Below are positions 18,121 through 26,515 of a stretch of 64,000 bases of DNA, in pieces. The stretch's first letter is position 1. Every line of letters begins with the position of its first letter. Below the pieces are notes generated by a model. It was given only the letters and a program-made list of their open reading frames with translations. It was not told the origin of the DNA and did not search any database. Made by a program: the position numbers and the translations under genes. This DNA comes from a bacterium c-19 (GTDB lineage: Bacteria > Bacillota_I > Bacilli_A > Erysipelotrichales > Erysipelotrichaceae), in NCBI GenBank assembly GCA_009917405.1, contig QZED01000004.1:1-64000 (forward strand), given 5' to 3'.

Positions 18121-18200
18121 AGAGGGTTTGGGACACTTCCCAACAAGCAATTTCTGACCGACCGAGCGAGCAGAAATACGGAAAAGGGTACTCTTTTCCT
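18121..18200. other. candidate origin of transfer (oriT)
   Basis: The gap upstream of mobC has three inverted repeats in 80 bases: TTGGGA/TCCCAA (18128-18143), ATTTCTG/CAGAAAT (18150-18177) and GGAAAAG/CTTTTCC (18180-18199). Clustered inverted repeats next to mobC-relaxase genes are typical of oriT. No nic site was identified. Confidence 0.5.
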
Positions 18201-18338
18201 ATGCTTGCTACGAAAGTTCTTCCTACTACCTACAACACCGGGAATGTCTGATTTGGCGGATTTCCGCAAAAGAAAAACGCTGCAACTGAAAAAATTGCAT
18301 CGCTTCTTAGTTCCTATTCAATTTTAGCCGGACAGCGG

Positions 18339-18692
18339 TTATTCTCTCACACCCTCAATCTCTGCAATCTCCCGCGCCGTGGCGGTGACTATCCGTATTC
18401 CCGTATCGCTCATATCGTCCAGCAAAGCGTTAAGCTGCCGCCGCTGGGTATTCTTCCCGGCGGGCTGCTCCAAAAGGAATTGGTCTACCGAGATATTGTA
18501 ACGCAGCATAAGCTCAAAGAATATCTGTAAACTGGGGTGCTGCCCCTTATTCTCAATATTCGTAAGGTAGCGCGGGGATATATACATTTCGTCGCATACC
18601 TTTTTCCGGCTTTCCTTGCGCCCTTTCCGGGCTGTCTTAATTGCTTCCCCAAAAGCCTTAAAGTCGTATCGTGGTACTGGTCTTTTTGCCAT
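18339..18692 (-). CDS. XRE-family regulator of the conjugative element
   Basis: A 117-residue helix-turn-helix protein; residues 10-70 form the XRE fold (KVCDEMYISPRYLTNIENKG as the recognition region). This type lies beside mobC and the relaxase in Tn1549-like elements and probably controls element gene expression. The ATG at 18692 has AGGGTGA 7 bases upstream; an ATG two codons earlier is too close. It is transcribed away from the pst operon, leaving a 200-base divergent promoter region. Confidence 0.82.
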   Translation of the reverse strand: MAKRPVPRYDFKAFGEAIKTARKGRKESRKKVCDEMYISPRYLTNIENKGQHPSLQIFFELMLRYNISVDQFLLEQPAGKNTQRRQLNALLDDMSDTGIRIVTATAREIAEIEGVRE

Positions 18693-18793
18693 ATTCATTC
18701 ACCCTATTACATTTTACTGTTCACCTTTCTTTTTGGATATGTCTACACAGTACCTATCAATAGCTTAAATAATTCCTATTTCTGCATAGAAAC

Positions 18794-18810
18794 TTTACAT
18801 CAATTTTACA
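18794..18810 (+). promoter_or_regulatory. tandem PhoP-box-like repeats upstream of pstS
   Basis: Two TTTACA hexamers start exactly 11 bases apart (18794 and 18805). This matches the Bacillota PhoP box, direct TT(A/T/C)ACA repeats spaced about one helical turn apart. A TATGAT -10-like element lies at 18843-18848. It suggests that the operon is activated by its own encoded PhoP on phosphate limitation. Confidence 0.55.
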
Positions 18811-18895
18811 ATGCTGCGATATTGGATTTGATTTTTGTCCTTTATGATATAGCTGTAAACTTCAAGAAAAACAAAAAGCAAAGGAGATTCAAAAA

Positions 18896-19789
18896 ATGAA
18901 AACATCAAAAAAATACTTGGCGTTTGCCCTTATGGGTGTTCTAATGCTGTCTGCATTAACGGGGTGCAGTAATAAGAACGAGGGCGATTCAGCCAAATTT
19001 GACACAGCAAGAGAGATCAATGTACTTACCCGCGAAGATGGCTCGGGGACACGCGGCGCGTTCATAGAGCTGTTTGGAATCGAGCAGAAAAATGAAGCGG
19101 GAGAAAAAATCGACTATACAGCAGCCACCGCCGCCGTTACAAATTCTACGTCTGTTATGATGACAACGGTTGCCGGGGATTTATACTCTATCGGATATAT
19201 TTCTCTTGGCTCCATGAATGATACTGTAAAGGCGATTCAGATCGACGGCAGCGAAGCAACGATTGAAAATATCAAAAATGGTACATATAAGATTGCGCGT
19301 CCCTTTAACATTGCGACAAAGGACGGTTTAAGTGACACAGCGCAGGATTTTATCGACTTCATTATGAGTGCGGACGGTCAAGCAGTGATTGAAGAAAATG
19401 GATATATTTCTGTATCTGACGCGGGAAGTTACAGCGGGGAAATGGATTCGGGCAAAATTATTGTAGCGGGTTCCAGTTCTGTCACCCCGGTTATGGAAAA
19501 ACTCAAAGAAGCCTATCTTGAGAGAAATCCGGGCGTTACGATTGAGATACAGCAAAGTGATTCTTCTACCGGTATGTCTGACACAATAGACGGAACCTGC
19601 GATATAGGCATGGCTTCCCGTGAGCTGAAAGATTCCGAAATGGAAAAAGGACTGACCGCTACCGCAATTGCAATGGACGGTATTACAGTGATTGTTAATA
19701 ATGACTGTCCCATAAATAACCTTACAAGTGAACAGGTAAAAGATATTTTTATGGGTAATGCGGTTCGTTGGAGTGAAATATCACAGTAG
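18896..19789 (+). CDS. pstS: phosphate-binding lipoprotein PstS, halves in swapped order
   Basis: A 297-residue lipoprotein (lipobox LTGC, Cys24) that should capture phosphate for the PstCAB transporter. The phosphate-binding segments are present, but their order differs from the textbook PstS. The part usually C-terminal (INVLTREDGSGTRGAF, about residues 41-175) comes first. The part usually N-terminal (GKIIVAGSSSVTPVMEKL, then a SDSSTGMS loop and GMASREL, about 186-297) comes second. It is thus a circular permutation of the common fold. AAAGGAG precedes the ATG. Confidence 0.87.
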   Translation: MKTSKKYLAFALMGVLMLSALTGCSNKNEGDSAKFDTAREINVLTREDGSGTRGAFIELFGIEQKNEAGEKIDYTAATAAVTNSTSVMMTTVAGDLYSIGYISLGSMNDTVKAIQIDGSEATIENIKNGTYKIARPFNIATKDGLSDTAQDFIDFIMSADGQAVIEENGYISVSDAGSYSGEMDSGKIIVAGSSSVTPVMEKLKEAYLERNPGVTIEIQQSDSSTGMSDTIDGTCDIGMASRELKDSEMEKGLTATAIAMDGITVIVNNDCPINNLTSEQVKDIFMGNAVRWSEISQ

Positions 19790-19846
19790 GATTTTAAGGG
19801 GCTACGGTAAGAAAGCCGCCGCCCCTTTTCAATAAGGAGCATGATT

Positions 19847-20695
19847 ATGAAGAATATAAAAGAAAAAGTGATGAAACTGCTTTTTTTCTTGACAGCCCTT
19901 GTTTCCATAGCAGCGGTAATTCTAATCTGCATATTCCTGTTTGCAAGCGGTATCCCTGCAATAAAAGAAATAGGCGTTTTCAAATTTTTGCTGGGTACAA
20001 GCTGGAAACCCGAAAATAATCTCTATGGGATTCTCCCTATGATCGTCGGCTCTTTCTATGTAACTGCCGGAGCATTGATTATTGGCGTACCGATTGGAAT
20101 ATTGACAGCGGTATTCATGGCAAGATTTGCTCCGAGAAGTATCTATGCGCCTTTGAAAGCTGCTGTTAATCTAATGGCGGGGATTCCGTCGGTTGTGTAC
20201 GGTTTTTTTGGATTGGTAGTCTTAGTGCCTTTTATTCGGGAAGCCTTTGGCGGGCGCGGTATGAGTGTACTTACTGCTTCTGTCCTGCTGGGGCTGATGA
20301 TTTTACCTACCATTATCAGCGTTTCGGAAACTTCAATCCGGGCTGTCCCGGAAAGTTACTATGAGGGAGGGCTTGCTCTTGGAGCTTCCCATGAAAGAAG
20401 TGTATTTTTTACGGTTCTTCCCGCAGCAAAGAGCGGTATTTTTGCAGGGGTTGTATTAGGGATTGGGCGGGCAGTCGGTGAAACAATGGCGGTTATGATG
20501 ATTGCCGGAAATCAACCGGTTATCCCGGACAGTATTCTTTCCGGCGTTCGGACACTGACCACAAACATTGTATTGGAAATGGGATATTCTACGGATTTAC
20601 ACCGTGAAGCGTTAATTGGTACGGCTGTTGTCCTGTTTGTTTTCATTCTCATTATCAATCTATCCCTCTCCCTGTTCAAAAGGGGGGTGAAATAA
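19847..20695 (+). CDS. pstC: phosphate ABC transporter permease PstC
   Basis: PstC, 282 residues, is one of the two membrane subunits of the high-affinity phosphate importer. It has six predicted helices and the ABC permease EAA-type loop (ESYYEGGLALGASHERSVF). The ATG at 19847 is 6 bases after AAGGAGC; an ATG two codons earlier abuts that site. It directly abuts pstA, indicating coupled translation. All parts expected of a functional permease are present. Confidence 0.93.
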   Translation: MKNIKEKVMKLLFFLTALVSIAAVILICIFLFASGIPAIKEIGVFKFLLGTSWKPENNLYGILPMIVGSFYVTAGALIIGVPIGILTAVFMARFAPRSIYAPLKAAVNLMAGIPSVVYGFFGLVVLVPFIREAFGGRGMSVLTASVLLGLMILPTIISVSETSIRAVPESYYEGGLALGASHERSVFFTVLPAAKSGIFAGVVLGIGRAVGETMAVMMIAGNQPVIPDSILSGVRTLTTNIVLEMGYSTDLHREALIGTAVVLFVFILIINLSLSLFKRGVK

Positions 20696-21562
20696 ATGGT
20701 TGGAAAATTGAAACGGAAATGGTGCGCATACAGACGCGACCCTAAATCTTTTGTTCTCTTTCTTTCTGTATGCCTTGCAGCATTGATTACAATGCTTGCG
20801 CTTATTTTTATTATTGCATACATATTGATAAAAGGGATTCCAAATTTAACGCTGGATTTATTTGACAGCAAATATACAACAGAAAATGTGTCCCTGCTTC
20901 CAGCACTTATCAATACACTGTTCATCATGCTGCTTTCCCTGCTGTTTGCGGTTCCCGTAGGAATTGGTGCTGCAATTTATCTGACAGAATACGCAAGACG
21001 GGGAAATAAGCTGGTTCATATCGTAGGTATTACCGCTGAAACATTGTCCGGGATTCCGTCAATCGTTTATGGGCTGTTCGGTTCCCTTTTCTTCGTGAAA
21101 TATCTTGGGCTGGGGTTGTCTTTGCTGTCCGGGGCTTTGACATTAAGCATTATGATTTTGCCGCTTATTATGCGGACAACAGAAGAAGCCTTGCGAAGCG
21201 TTCCCGACAGTTACCGCGAGGGCAGCTTCGGGCTTGGAGCCGGAAAGCTACGAACCGTATTCTCTATTGTCCTGCCCTGCGCCGTTCCGGGTATCTTGTC
21301 CGGCGTTATTCTTGGAATCGGGCGTATCGTCGGGGAATCGGCGGCACTGATCTTTACTTCCGGAACCGTTGCAGAAATAGCAACAAGTATTTTTTCTTCG
21401 GCAAGAACTTTATCCGTCCATATGTATTCTATTTCGGGTGAGGGACTGTATATCAAGCAGACTTACGCAACTGCGGTTGTATTATTGGTTGTTGTCATTC
21501 TGATAAATGCACTTTCTGGGTTTGTGGCAAAAAAGATAGGAGGTAAAAACACAGATGGATAA
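20696..21562 (+). CDS. pstA: phosphate ABC transporter permease PstA
   Basis: PstA, 288 residues, is the second permease of the phosphate importer. Six membrane helices and the EAA loop ([19 protein letters not shown]) are visible, with the [10 protein letters not shown] segment shared by Pst permeases. It starts immediately after the pstC stop and overlaps pstB by 8 bases. Confidence 0.93.
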   Translation: MVGKLKRKWCAYRRDPKSFVLFLSVCLAALITMLALIFIIAYILIKGIPNLTLDLFDSKYTTENVSLLPALINTLFIMLLSLLFAVPVGIGAAIYLTEYARRGNKLVHIVGITAETLSGIPSIVYGLFGSLFFVKYLGLGLSLLSGALTLSIMILPLIMRTTEEALRSVPDSYREGSFGLGAGKLRTVFSIVLPCAVPGILSGVILGIGRIVGESAALIFTSGTVAEIATSIFSSARTLSVHMYSISGEGLYIKQTYATAVVLLVVVILINALSGFVAKKIGGKNTDG

Positions 21563-22304
21563 AATTGTGGTTGAGGATTTGGATTTATTCTACGGAAACT
21601 TTCAAGCCTTGAAAAAAATAAATGTGGCGTTTAAGGAACACGAAATTACCGCGCTGATCGGACCGTCGGGCTGCGGTAAATCGACATTATTAAAAACATT
21701 GAACCGAATGAATGACTTGGTGGAGGGCTGCCACATCAAAGGGACTATCCGTTTAGACGGTGAAGATATTTATGGAAATATGGATATTAACCTACTGCGT
21801 AAACGTGTGGGAATGGTATTTCAAAAACCGAATCCGTTCCCTATGAGCATTTATGACAATGTTGCCTTTGGAGCAAGGATGCATGGTATCCGTTCTAAAG
21901 CTGCGCTGGACGAAATTGTAGAGCGTTCCTTAAAAGGGGCGGCAATTTGGGACGAGGTAAAAGACAGGCTGAAAAAATCTGCGCTTGGTATGTCGGGCGG
22001 TCAACAGCAGCGTCTTTGCATTGCCCGCGCTTTGGCAGTGGAGCCGGAAGTTTTGTTGATGGACGAACCGACCAGCGCACTTGACCCTATTTCTACGGCA
22101 AAGGTAGAGGAACTTGCCGCAGAATTAAAAAAGGACTATACCATTGTCATTGTGACACATAATATGCAGCAAGCACTCCGAATTTCCGATAGGACAGCGT
22201 TTTTCCTGCTTGGGGAAATGGTGGAGTTTGGAGAAACAGAAAAATTATTCTCCATGCCGCAGGACAAGCGGACAGAGGATTATATTACGGGGAGGTTTGG
22301 ATAA
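21555..22304 (+). CDS. pstB: phosphate ABC transporter ATPase PstB
   Basis: PstB, 249 residues, powers phosphate uptake. Walker [10 protein letters not shown], signature [15 protein letters not shown] and Walker [14 protein letters not shown] are all intact, followed by the switch His in VTHNM. An AGGAGG site lies inside the end of pstA. Its stop overlaps the phoU start by one base, so the operon is translationally coupled. Confidence 0.95.
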   Translation: MDKIVVEDLDLFYGNFQALKKINVAFKEHEITALIGPSGCGKSTLLKTLNRMNDLVEGCHIKGTIRLDGEDIYGNMDINLLRKRVGMVFQKPNPFPMSIYDNVAFGARMHGIRSKAALDEIVERSLKGAAIWDEVKDRLKKSALGMSGGQQQRLCIARALAVEPEVLLMDEPTSALDPISTAKVEELAAELKKDYTIVIVTHNMQQALRISDRTAFFLLGEMVEFGETEKLFSMPQDKRTEDYITGRFG

Positions 22305-22945
22305 TGCGCCTAAAATTTGATGAACAGTTAGATTTATTAAATAAAGAGTTGATTACAATGGGGGCTTTTTGTGAAAATGCGATTGCTATGTCCGCAAAAG
22401 CTCTGACAGAGGGGAATCCCGCGCTTGCAAAGGCTGTTCCCGATCTCTCTGTTCAGATAGACCACAAGGAGCGCGAAATTGAAACTATGTGTCTAAAGCT
22501 ACTCTTACAGCAGCAGCCCGTGGCAAAAGATTTGAGGGTTGTATCGTCTGCGCTGAAAATGGTGACAGATATGGCAAGAATCGGAGATCAATCCGCAGAC
22601 ATAGCGGAAATTATCACATTAGCCAATATCCACGCCACCGACGACACACAAGTTATCCATGATATGTCGGTTGCTGTCATTAAAATGGTAACGGACAGTA
22701 TTGACGCTTTTGTGAAAAAGGATATGCAGATGGCGAAAGCCGTGATAGATTATGATGATGTGGTGGATTCCTTTTTCGATAAGGTGAAGAAAATGCTGAT
22801 TGAACTTTTCAGCAAGCCCGAAACAGACGGTGAGTATGCCATAGACCTGTTAATGATTGCAAAATATTTTGAACGTATCGGAGATCATGCGGTCAATATT
22901 GCAAAATGGGTTCTGTTCTCAATCACAGGGAACAAAGAGGGGTGA
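22304..22945 (+). CDS. phoU: phosphate signalling protein PhoU
   Basis: PhoU, 213 residues, is an all-helical regulator that links Pst transporter state to the PhoR sensor and limits phosphate uptake. Two similar three-helix repeats are visible, each with the E/D-x3-D metal-binding pattern (ARIGDQSADIAE and ERIGDHAVNIAK). It overlaps pstB by one base and is followed after about 80 bases by the two-component genes. Confidence 0.93.
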   Translation: MRLKFDEQLDLLNKELITMGAFCENAIAMSAKALTEGNPALAKAVPDLSVQIDHKEREIETMCLKLLLQQQPVAKDLRVVSSALKMVTDMARIGDQSADIAEIITLANIHATDDTQVIHDMSVAVIKMVTDSIDAFVKKDMQMAKAVIDYDDVVDSFFDKVKKMLIELFSKPETDGEYAIDLLMIAKYFERIGDHAVNIAKWVLFSITGNKEG

Positions 22946-23028
22946 ACATACCGCCATTGATGAAATATAGGTAATATGGTATGATTGAGTTCGGAATATT
23001 GCCACAGGAAAGAAAGGAGCAGATTTAC

Positions 23029-23703
23029 ATGATTTATTGTGTTGAGGACGACAGCTCTATCCGTGATCTGATGATATACACATTAAATTCTGCCGGATTT
23101 GAAGCAAAAGGTTTTGACGGCGCGGACACCCTTTTTGACGCTTTGCAGACAGAAAAACCCCAGCTTATTATGCTTGATATAATGCTTCCCGGCGAAGATG
23201 GCATTTCCATATTGAAAAAGCTGCGTATGCAGGGGACGACAGAGGATATTCCTGTTATTATGGCGACAGCCAAAGGAACCGAATACGACAAAGTAACCGG
23301 GCTTGATTTGGGAGCTGATGATTACCTTGCAAAGCCGTTTGGCATGATGGAAATGATTTCCCGTGTGAAAGCGGTATTGCGCCGTACAAGTCCGAAAGAA
23401 GAAACTAAAAAGCTAAAAATTGGTAATTTAGAATTGAATTTGGAAACATATATTGTACTTGTAAACAACGAACGGGTTCAGTTGACACTGAAAGAACATA
23501 AGCTGCTCCATACTTTTATGGAAAACCCCGGACGGGTGTTTACACGCGATCAGCTTCTTGAAATGATATGGGGCATTGACTACATAGGAGAAACCCGAAC
23601 CGTAGATGTTCACATTGGAACACTCCGAACAAAATTAGGCGAATGTGGGAGCTATATTGAAACGGTACGGGGAGTTGGGTATCGAATGGAGGGGGAAGTA
23701 TGA
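23029..23703 (+). CDS. phoP: PhoP/PhoB-type response regulator
   Basis: A 224-residue OmpR-family response regulator. The receiver domain has the acidic pair EDD at residues 6-8, phospho-acceptor Asp50 in LIMLDIMLP and the KPF switch Lys; the C-terminal 95 residues form a winged helix (GETRTVDVHIGTLRTKLG). I chose the ATG at 23029 with AAAGGAG 8 bases upstream, not the earlier in-frame ATG at 22981. The gene overlaps phoR by 4 bases. Its position after pst-phoU points to phosphate control. Confidence 0.9.
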   Translation: MIYCVEDDSSIRDLMIYTLNSAGFEAKGFDGADTLFDALQTEKPQLIMLDIMLPGEDGISILKKLRMQGTTEDIPVIMATAKGTEYDKVTGLDLGADDYLAKPFGMMEMISRVKAVLRRTSPKEETKKLKIGNLELNLETYIVLVNNERVQLTLKEHKLLHTFMENPGRVFTRDQLLEMIWGIDYIGETRTVDVHIGTLRTKLGECGSYIETVRGVGYRMEGEV

Positions 23704-25355
23704 CGAAACGAATTTTTCGTTCAATCTGCCTTGTCGCATTGACTGTTTTTCTTGCGTCTGTTGTCCTGTTCATGGGTGTTCTGTATGAATACTTTTCAAA
23801 TGTTGAACAGACACAGCTAAAAATGCAGACAACCCTTGCCGCACAGGGCGTTACAAATGAGGGCATTGATTATTTCCATGATTTGAAAGTGAAAAATTAT
23901 CGTATATCATGGATTGATACAGAGGGAAATGTTATTTTTGATAGTGCGTCTGATACTGCGGAAATGGAAAATCATTTAGAGCGGGAAGAAGTGCGGGAAG
24001 CCCTTTCTTCGGGCTATGGTGAAAGTAAACGGTATTCTGCTACTTTGATGGAGCGTTCGTTTTATTCCGCGCAGAAACTTGATGATGGCACTGTATTACG
24101 GCTTTCCATATCTCAAAATTCTATTTTGACGCTCCTTTTAGGTATGATACAGCCGATTTGCATTATATTTGTGATCGCGCTGATTCTTTCCATTGTTTTA
24201 GCTATTCAAGTTTCAAAAAAAATAGTAAAGCCATTAAATGAAATTGATCTTGATAATCCGTTGTCAAATGAGGGCTATGATGAGCTTTCCCCTTTTTTAC
24301 GGCGTATTGACAGCCAGCAAAGACAGCTACGGGGGCAGAAAGCCGAGCTTCTCCAAAAAGAGAATGAATTAAATACGATTATCGGCAGCATGAATGAGGG
24401 CATGATTCTCCTAAATCAAAAAGGGAAAATTATCAGTATAAACCCTGCGGCAAGAAAACTGTTGGACGCTGGCACAGACTGTATCGGTTCTGATATGCTG
24501 TCCTTATGCCGTAATCTTGAATTGCAGGAAATCCTTACGAAAGCCTTGCACGGAGAACGGGGCGAAAACATTATCCGGCTACATGGAGAAAGCTATCAAA
24601 TTGACGCTGACCTGATCACTTCTGAAAACATTGTGAAAGGAGCCGTGCTTTTCTTTTTCAATGTGACAGAAAAAGAAAAAGCGGAACAGATACGGCGCGA
24701 ATTTACCGCTAATGTGTCCCATGAATTAAAAACCCCGCTTCACTCCATTTCCGGGTATGCGGAGCTTTTGAAAAACGATATGGTAAAGGAGAATGATAAA
24801 ATACCCTTTGCCGGAAAGATTTATGATGAAGCCGGACGAATGATACGGCTTGTGGAGGACATTATCAGTCTTTCGCACCTTGACGAAGGTGCGGACGATA
24901 TGCAGAGAGAAAATATCGACCTATACACATTGGCAGAAAAGGCGGTACGGAGCTTAGAGCCACAGGCAGATACCGTATGTGTTGCATTGGAGCTTTCCGG
25001 CGTCCCGGCTCCCCTTAACGGCATACCACAGCTTTTATACAGTGTGATTTATAATCTTTGTGACAATGCGATTAAGTATAACCATGAAAACGGAAAAGTA
25101 ATGGTGAACATACAGAATGAAAACGGCATGGTAGTTTTATCAGTGGAGGACACGGGGATAGGAATTGCACCCGAACATCAAGAGCGGATTTTTGAGCGTT
25201 TCTATCGTGTTGATAAGAGCCATTCTAAGGCAGTAGGGGGAACCGGGCTTGGGCTTTCTATTGTGAAACACGCCGCTAAAATCCATAATGCTAAAGTTGA
25301 TGTAAAAAGTCATGTCGGAAAAGGCACGACGGTTATTGTAACATTTCCAAAATGA
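23700..25355 (+). CDS. phoR: PhoR-type sensor histidine kinase
   Basis: A 551-residue membrane kinase. A first helix (about residues 8-28), an extracytoplasmic domain of about 110 residues and a second helix (about 145-168) are followed by a linker, a PAS domain (about 215-320), the HisKA box (NVSHELKTPLHSISGYAELL, phospho-His) and the HATPase domain with DNAIKY (N box), EDTGIGI (G1) and GGTGLGLSI (G2). All catalytic motifs are intact. It ends 20-30 bases before the integrase fragment, suggesting that the deletion junction lies there. Confidence 0.92.
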   Translation: MTKRIFRSICLVALTVFLASVVLFMGVLYEYFSNVEQTQLKMQTTLAAQGVTNEGIDYFHDLKVKNYRISWIDTEGNVIFDSASDTAEMENHLEREEVREALSSGYGESKRYSATLMERSFYSAQKLDDGTVLRLSISQNSILTLLLGMIQPICIIFVIALILSIVLAIQVSKKIVKPLNEIDLDNPLSNEGYDELSPFLRRIDSQQRQLRGQKAELLQKENELNTIIGSMNEGMILLNQKGKIISINPAARKLLDAGTDCIGSDMLSLCRNLELQEILTKALHGERGENIIRLHGESYQIDADLITSENIVKGAVLFFFNVTEKEKAEQIRREFTANVSHELKTPLHSISGYAELLKNDMVKENDKIPFAGKIYDEAGRMIRLVEDIISLSHLDEGADDMQRENIDLYTLAEKAVRSLEPQADTVCVALELSGVPAPLNGIPQLLYSVIYNLCDNAIKYNHENGKVMVNIQNENGMVVLSVEDTGIGIAPEHQERIFERFYRVDKSHSKAVGGTGLGLSIVKHAAKIHNAKVDVKSHVGKGTTVIVTFPK

Positions 25356-25380
25356 AACATTAAATTGTATAACCATTTTT

Positions 25381-26265
25381 CAAAAAATACGGCTGATGAA
25401 GCTGCTGGAAGCGGATAAACTTGGTTCCTGCCCCATTGACAGTGTGAAGCTGTCCGACGCGAAAGAATGGGCGTTGCGCATGAAAGAAAAGGGAATATCC
25501 TACAAGACCATAAGCAATGACAAGCGTTCTCTGAAAGCTGCTTTTTACACAGCGATACAGGACGACTGTATAAGGAAAACCCCCTTTAACTTCCAGCTAA
25601 ACACCGTGATCGAGGACGACACAGAGCCGAGAGTACCCCTCACAGGAGAACAGGAAGAAAGCCTTTTATCCTTTATGCAAAGTGATAGCGTCTATCAGAA
25701 ATACCGTGACGAAGTTATCATACTGCTGGGGACAGGGCTTAGGATTTCCGAACTCTGCGGACTGACTGAAACCGACCTTGACTTTGAAAACCGGGTAATC
25801 AATGTAGACCACCAGCTTTTACGGAGCGCGGAAACAGGCTACTACATAGAGAAGCCCAAAACACAGAGCGGTATCAGACAAATTCCAATGAGTGAAAAAG
25901 TGTATGAAGCGTTGGGGCGCGTGTTGGAGAACCGCAAGGGAGCGAAGAAAATCACCATTGACGGTTACAGCAATTTCCTTTTCCTCAACCGGGACGGCTG
26001 CCCGAAAACGAATGTGAACTATGCTACCATGTTCCGGGGGCTTGCGAAAAAGTACAACAAGTGCCATGAGGAAGCCTTACCCAAAGTAATGACACCCCAC
26101 ACCCTGTGCCATACATTCTGCACCAACTTAGCCAATGCGGGCATGAACCCGAAAGCGTTACAGTATATCATGGGACATTCCAACATCACCATGACGCTGA
26201 ACTATTACGCACACGCAACATTCGCTTCCGCAAGGGCTGAAATGGAAAGGCTGATTGCAGCATAG
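25381..26265 (+). pseudogene. 5'-truncated Tn916-type tyrosine integrase with mutated catalytic Arg
   Basis: About 295 codons of a Tn916/Tn1549-family integrase. The core-binding and catalytic domains are present, but about 100 N-terminal residues (arm-binding domain) are missing. Of the catalytic residues, Arg in GLRISELCGLT, Lys in KPKTQSGIRQIP, His in HTLC, the later His in MGHSN and Tyr in NYYAH remain. The box II Arg (HxxR) is Cys (TGC, one transition from CGC). It is therefore very probably inactive twice over. The first in-frame ATG is at 25396. Confidence 0.88.
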
Positions 26266-26273
26266 CCGCGGAC

Positions 26274-26310
26274 GGATTTACTACTTCTTTTACTACCATT
26301 GAGAGGGAAA
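26274..26310 (+). repeat. right copy of the imperfect direct repeat at the element ends
   Basis: Two TTTACTAC units and TTGAGAGGGAAA, aligned with 17252-17285 at the opposite end of the element, same orientation, with a few mismatches and small gaps. It begins 8 bases after the integrase stop. Confidence 0.5.
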
Positions 26311-26330
26311 ACCTAAGAGGTTATGAGGGT

Positions 26331-26407
26331 ATATAAGAACTTCTCCCCATATCTAAAATGCCGGGAAAGCCCGAAAATACGGGCTATACCGACATATAAG
26401 AACTTCT
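26331..26407 (+). repeat. paired 14-bp direct repeats near the right end of the element
   Basis: ATATAAGAACTTCT occurs at 26331-26344 and again at 26394-26407, exactly 63 bases apart. Between them is a small hairpin AGCCCG/CGGGCT. Pairs of such repeats at the integrase-proximal end are typical integrase arm-binding (DR2-type) sites of Tn916-family elements. Confidence 0.6.
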
Positions 26408-26482
26408 AAAGAGATAATCTAAATTCACCATAAATTTTATTATCAAAACATAAATCAGGAATAAAAATGATGTTTTGCGGAT

Positions 26483-26514
26483 AAAAAAAGAATGCATCTG
26501 CATTCTTTTTTTTT
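26483..26514 (-). terminator. terminator after the prsA pair
   Basis: GAATGCA/TGCATTC with a 2-base loop is flanked by an A-run and a T-run, so it works on both strands. It lies directly after the foldase stop codon and marks host sequence just beyond the element. Confidence 0.82.
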
Positions 26515-26515
26515 A

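Larger units (their letters stand above)
17240..26410. mobile_element. decayed Tn916/Tn1549-type conjugative element carrying a phosphate operon
   Basis: A block of about 9.2 kb between hit and prsA carries conjugation-element genes at both ends. In order it holds a virD4 5' fragment, a relaxase 5' fragment, mobC, an oriT-like region, an XRE regulator, an intact pst-pho operon and a truncated tyrosine integrase. Coding DNA here is visibly richer in G and C than its neighbours. The type IV secretion genes, excisionase, sigma-like gene and integrase N-terminus are missing, so it cannot move by itself. Exact ends are uncertain. Confidence 0.82.
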
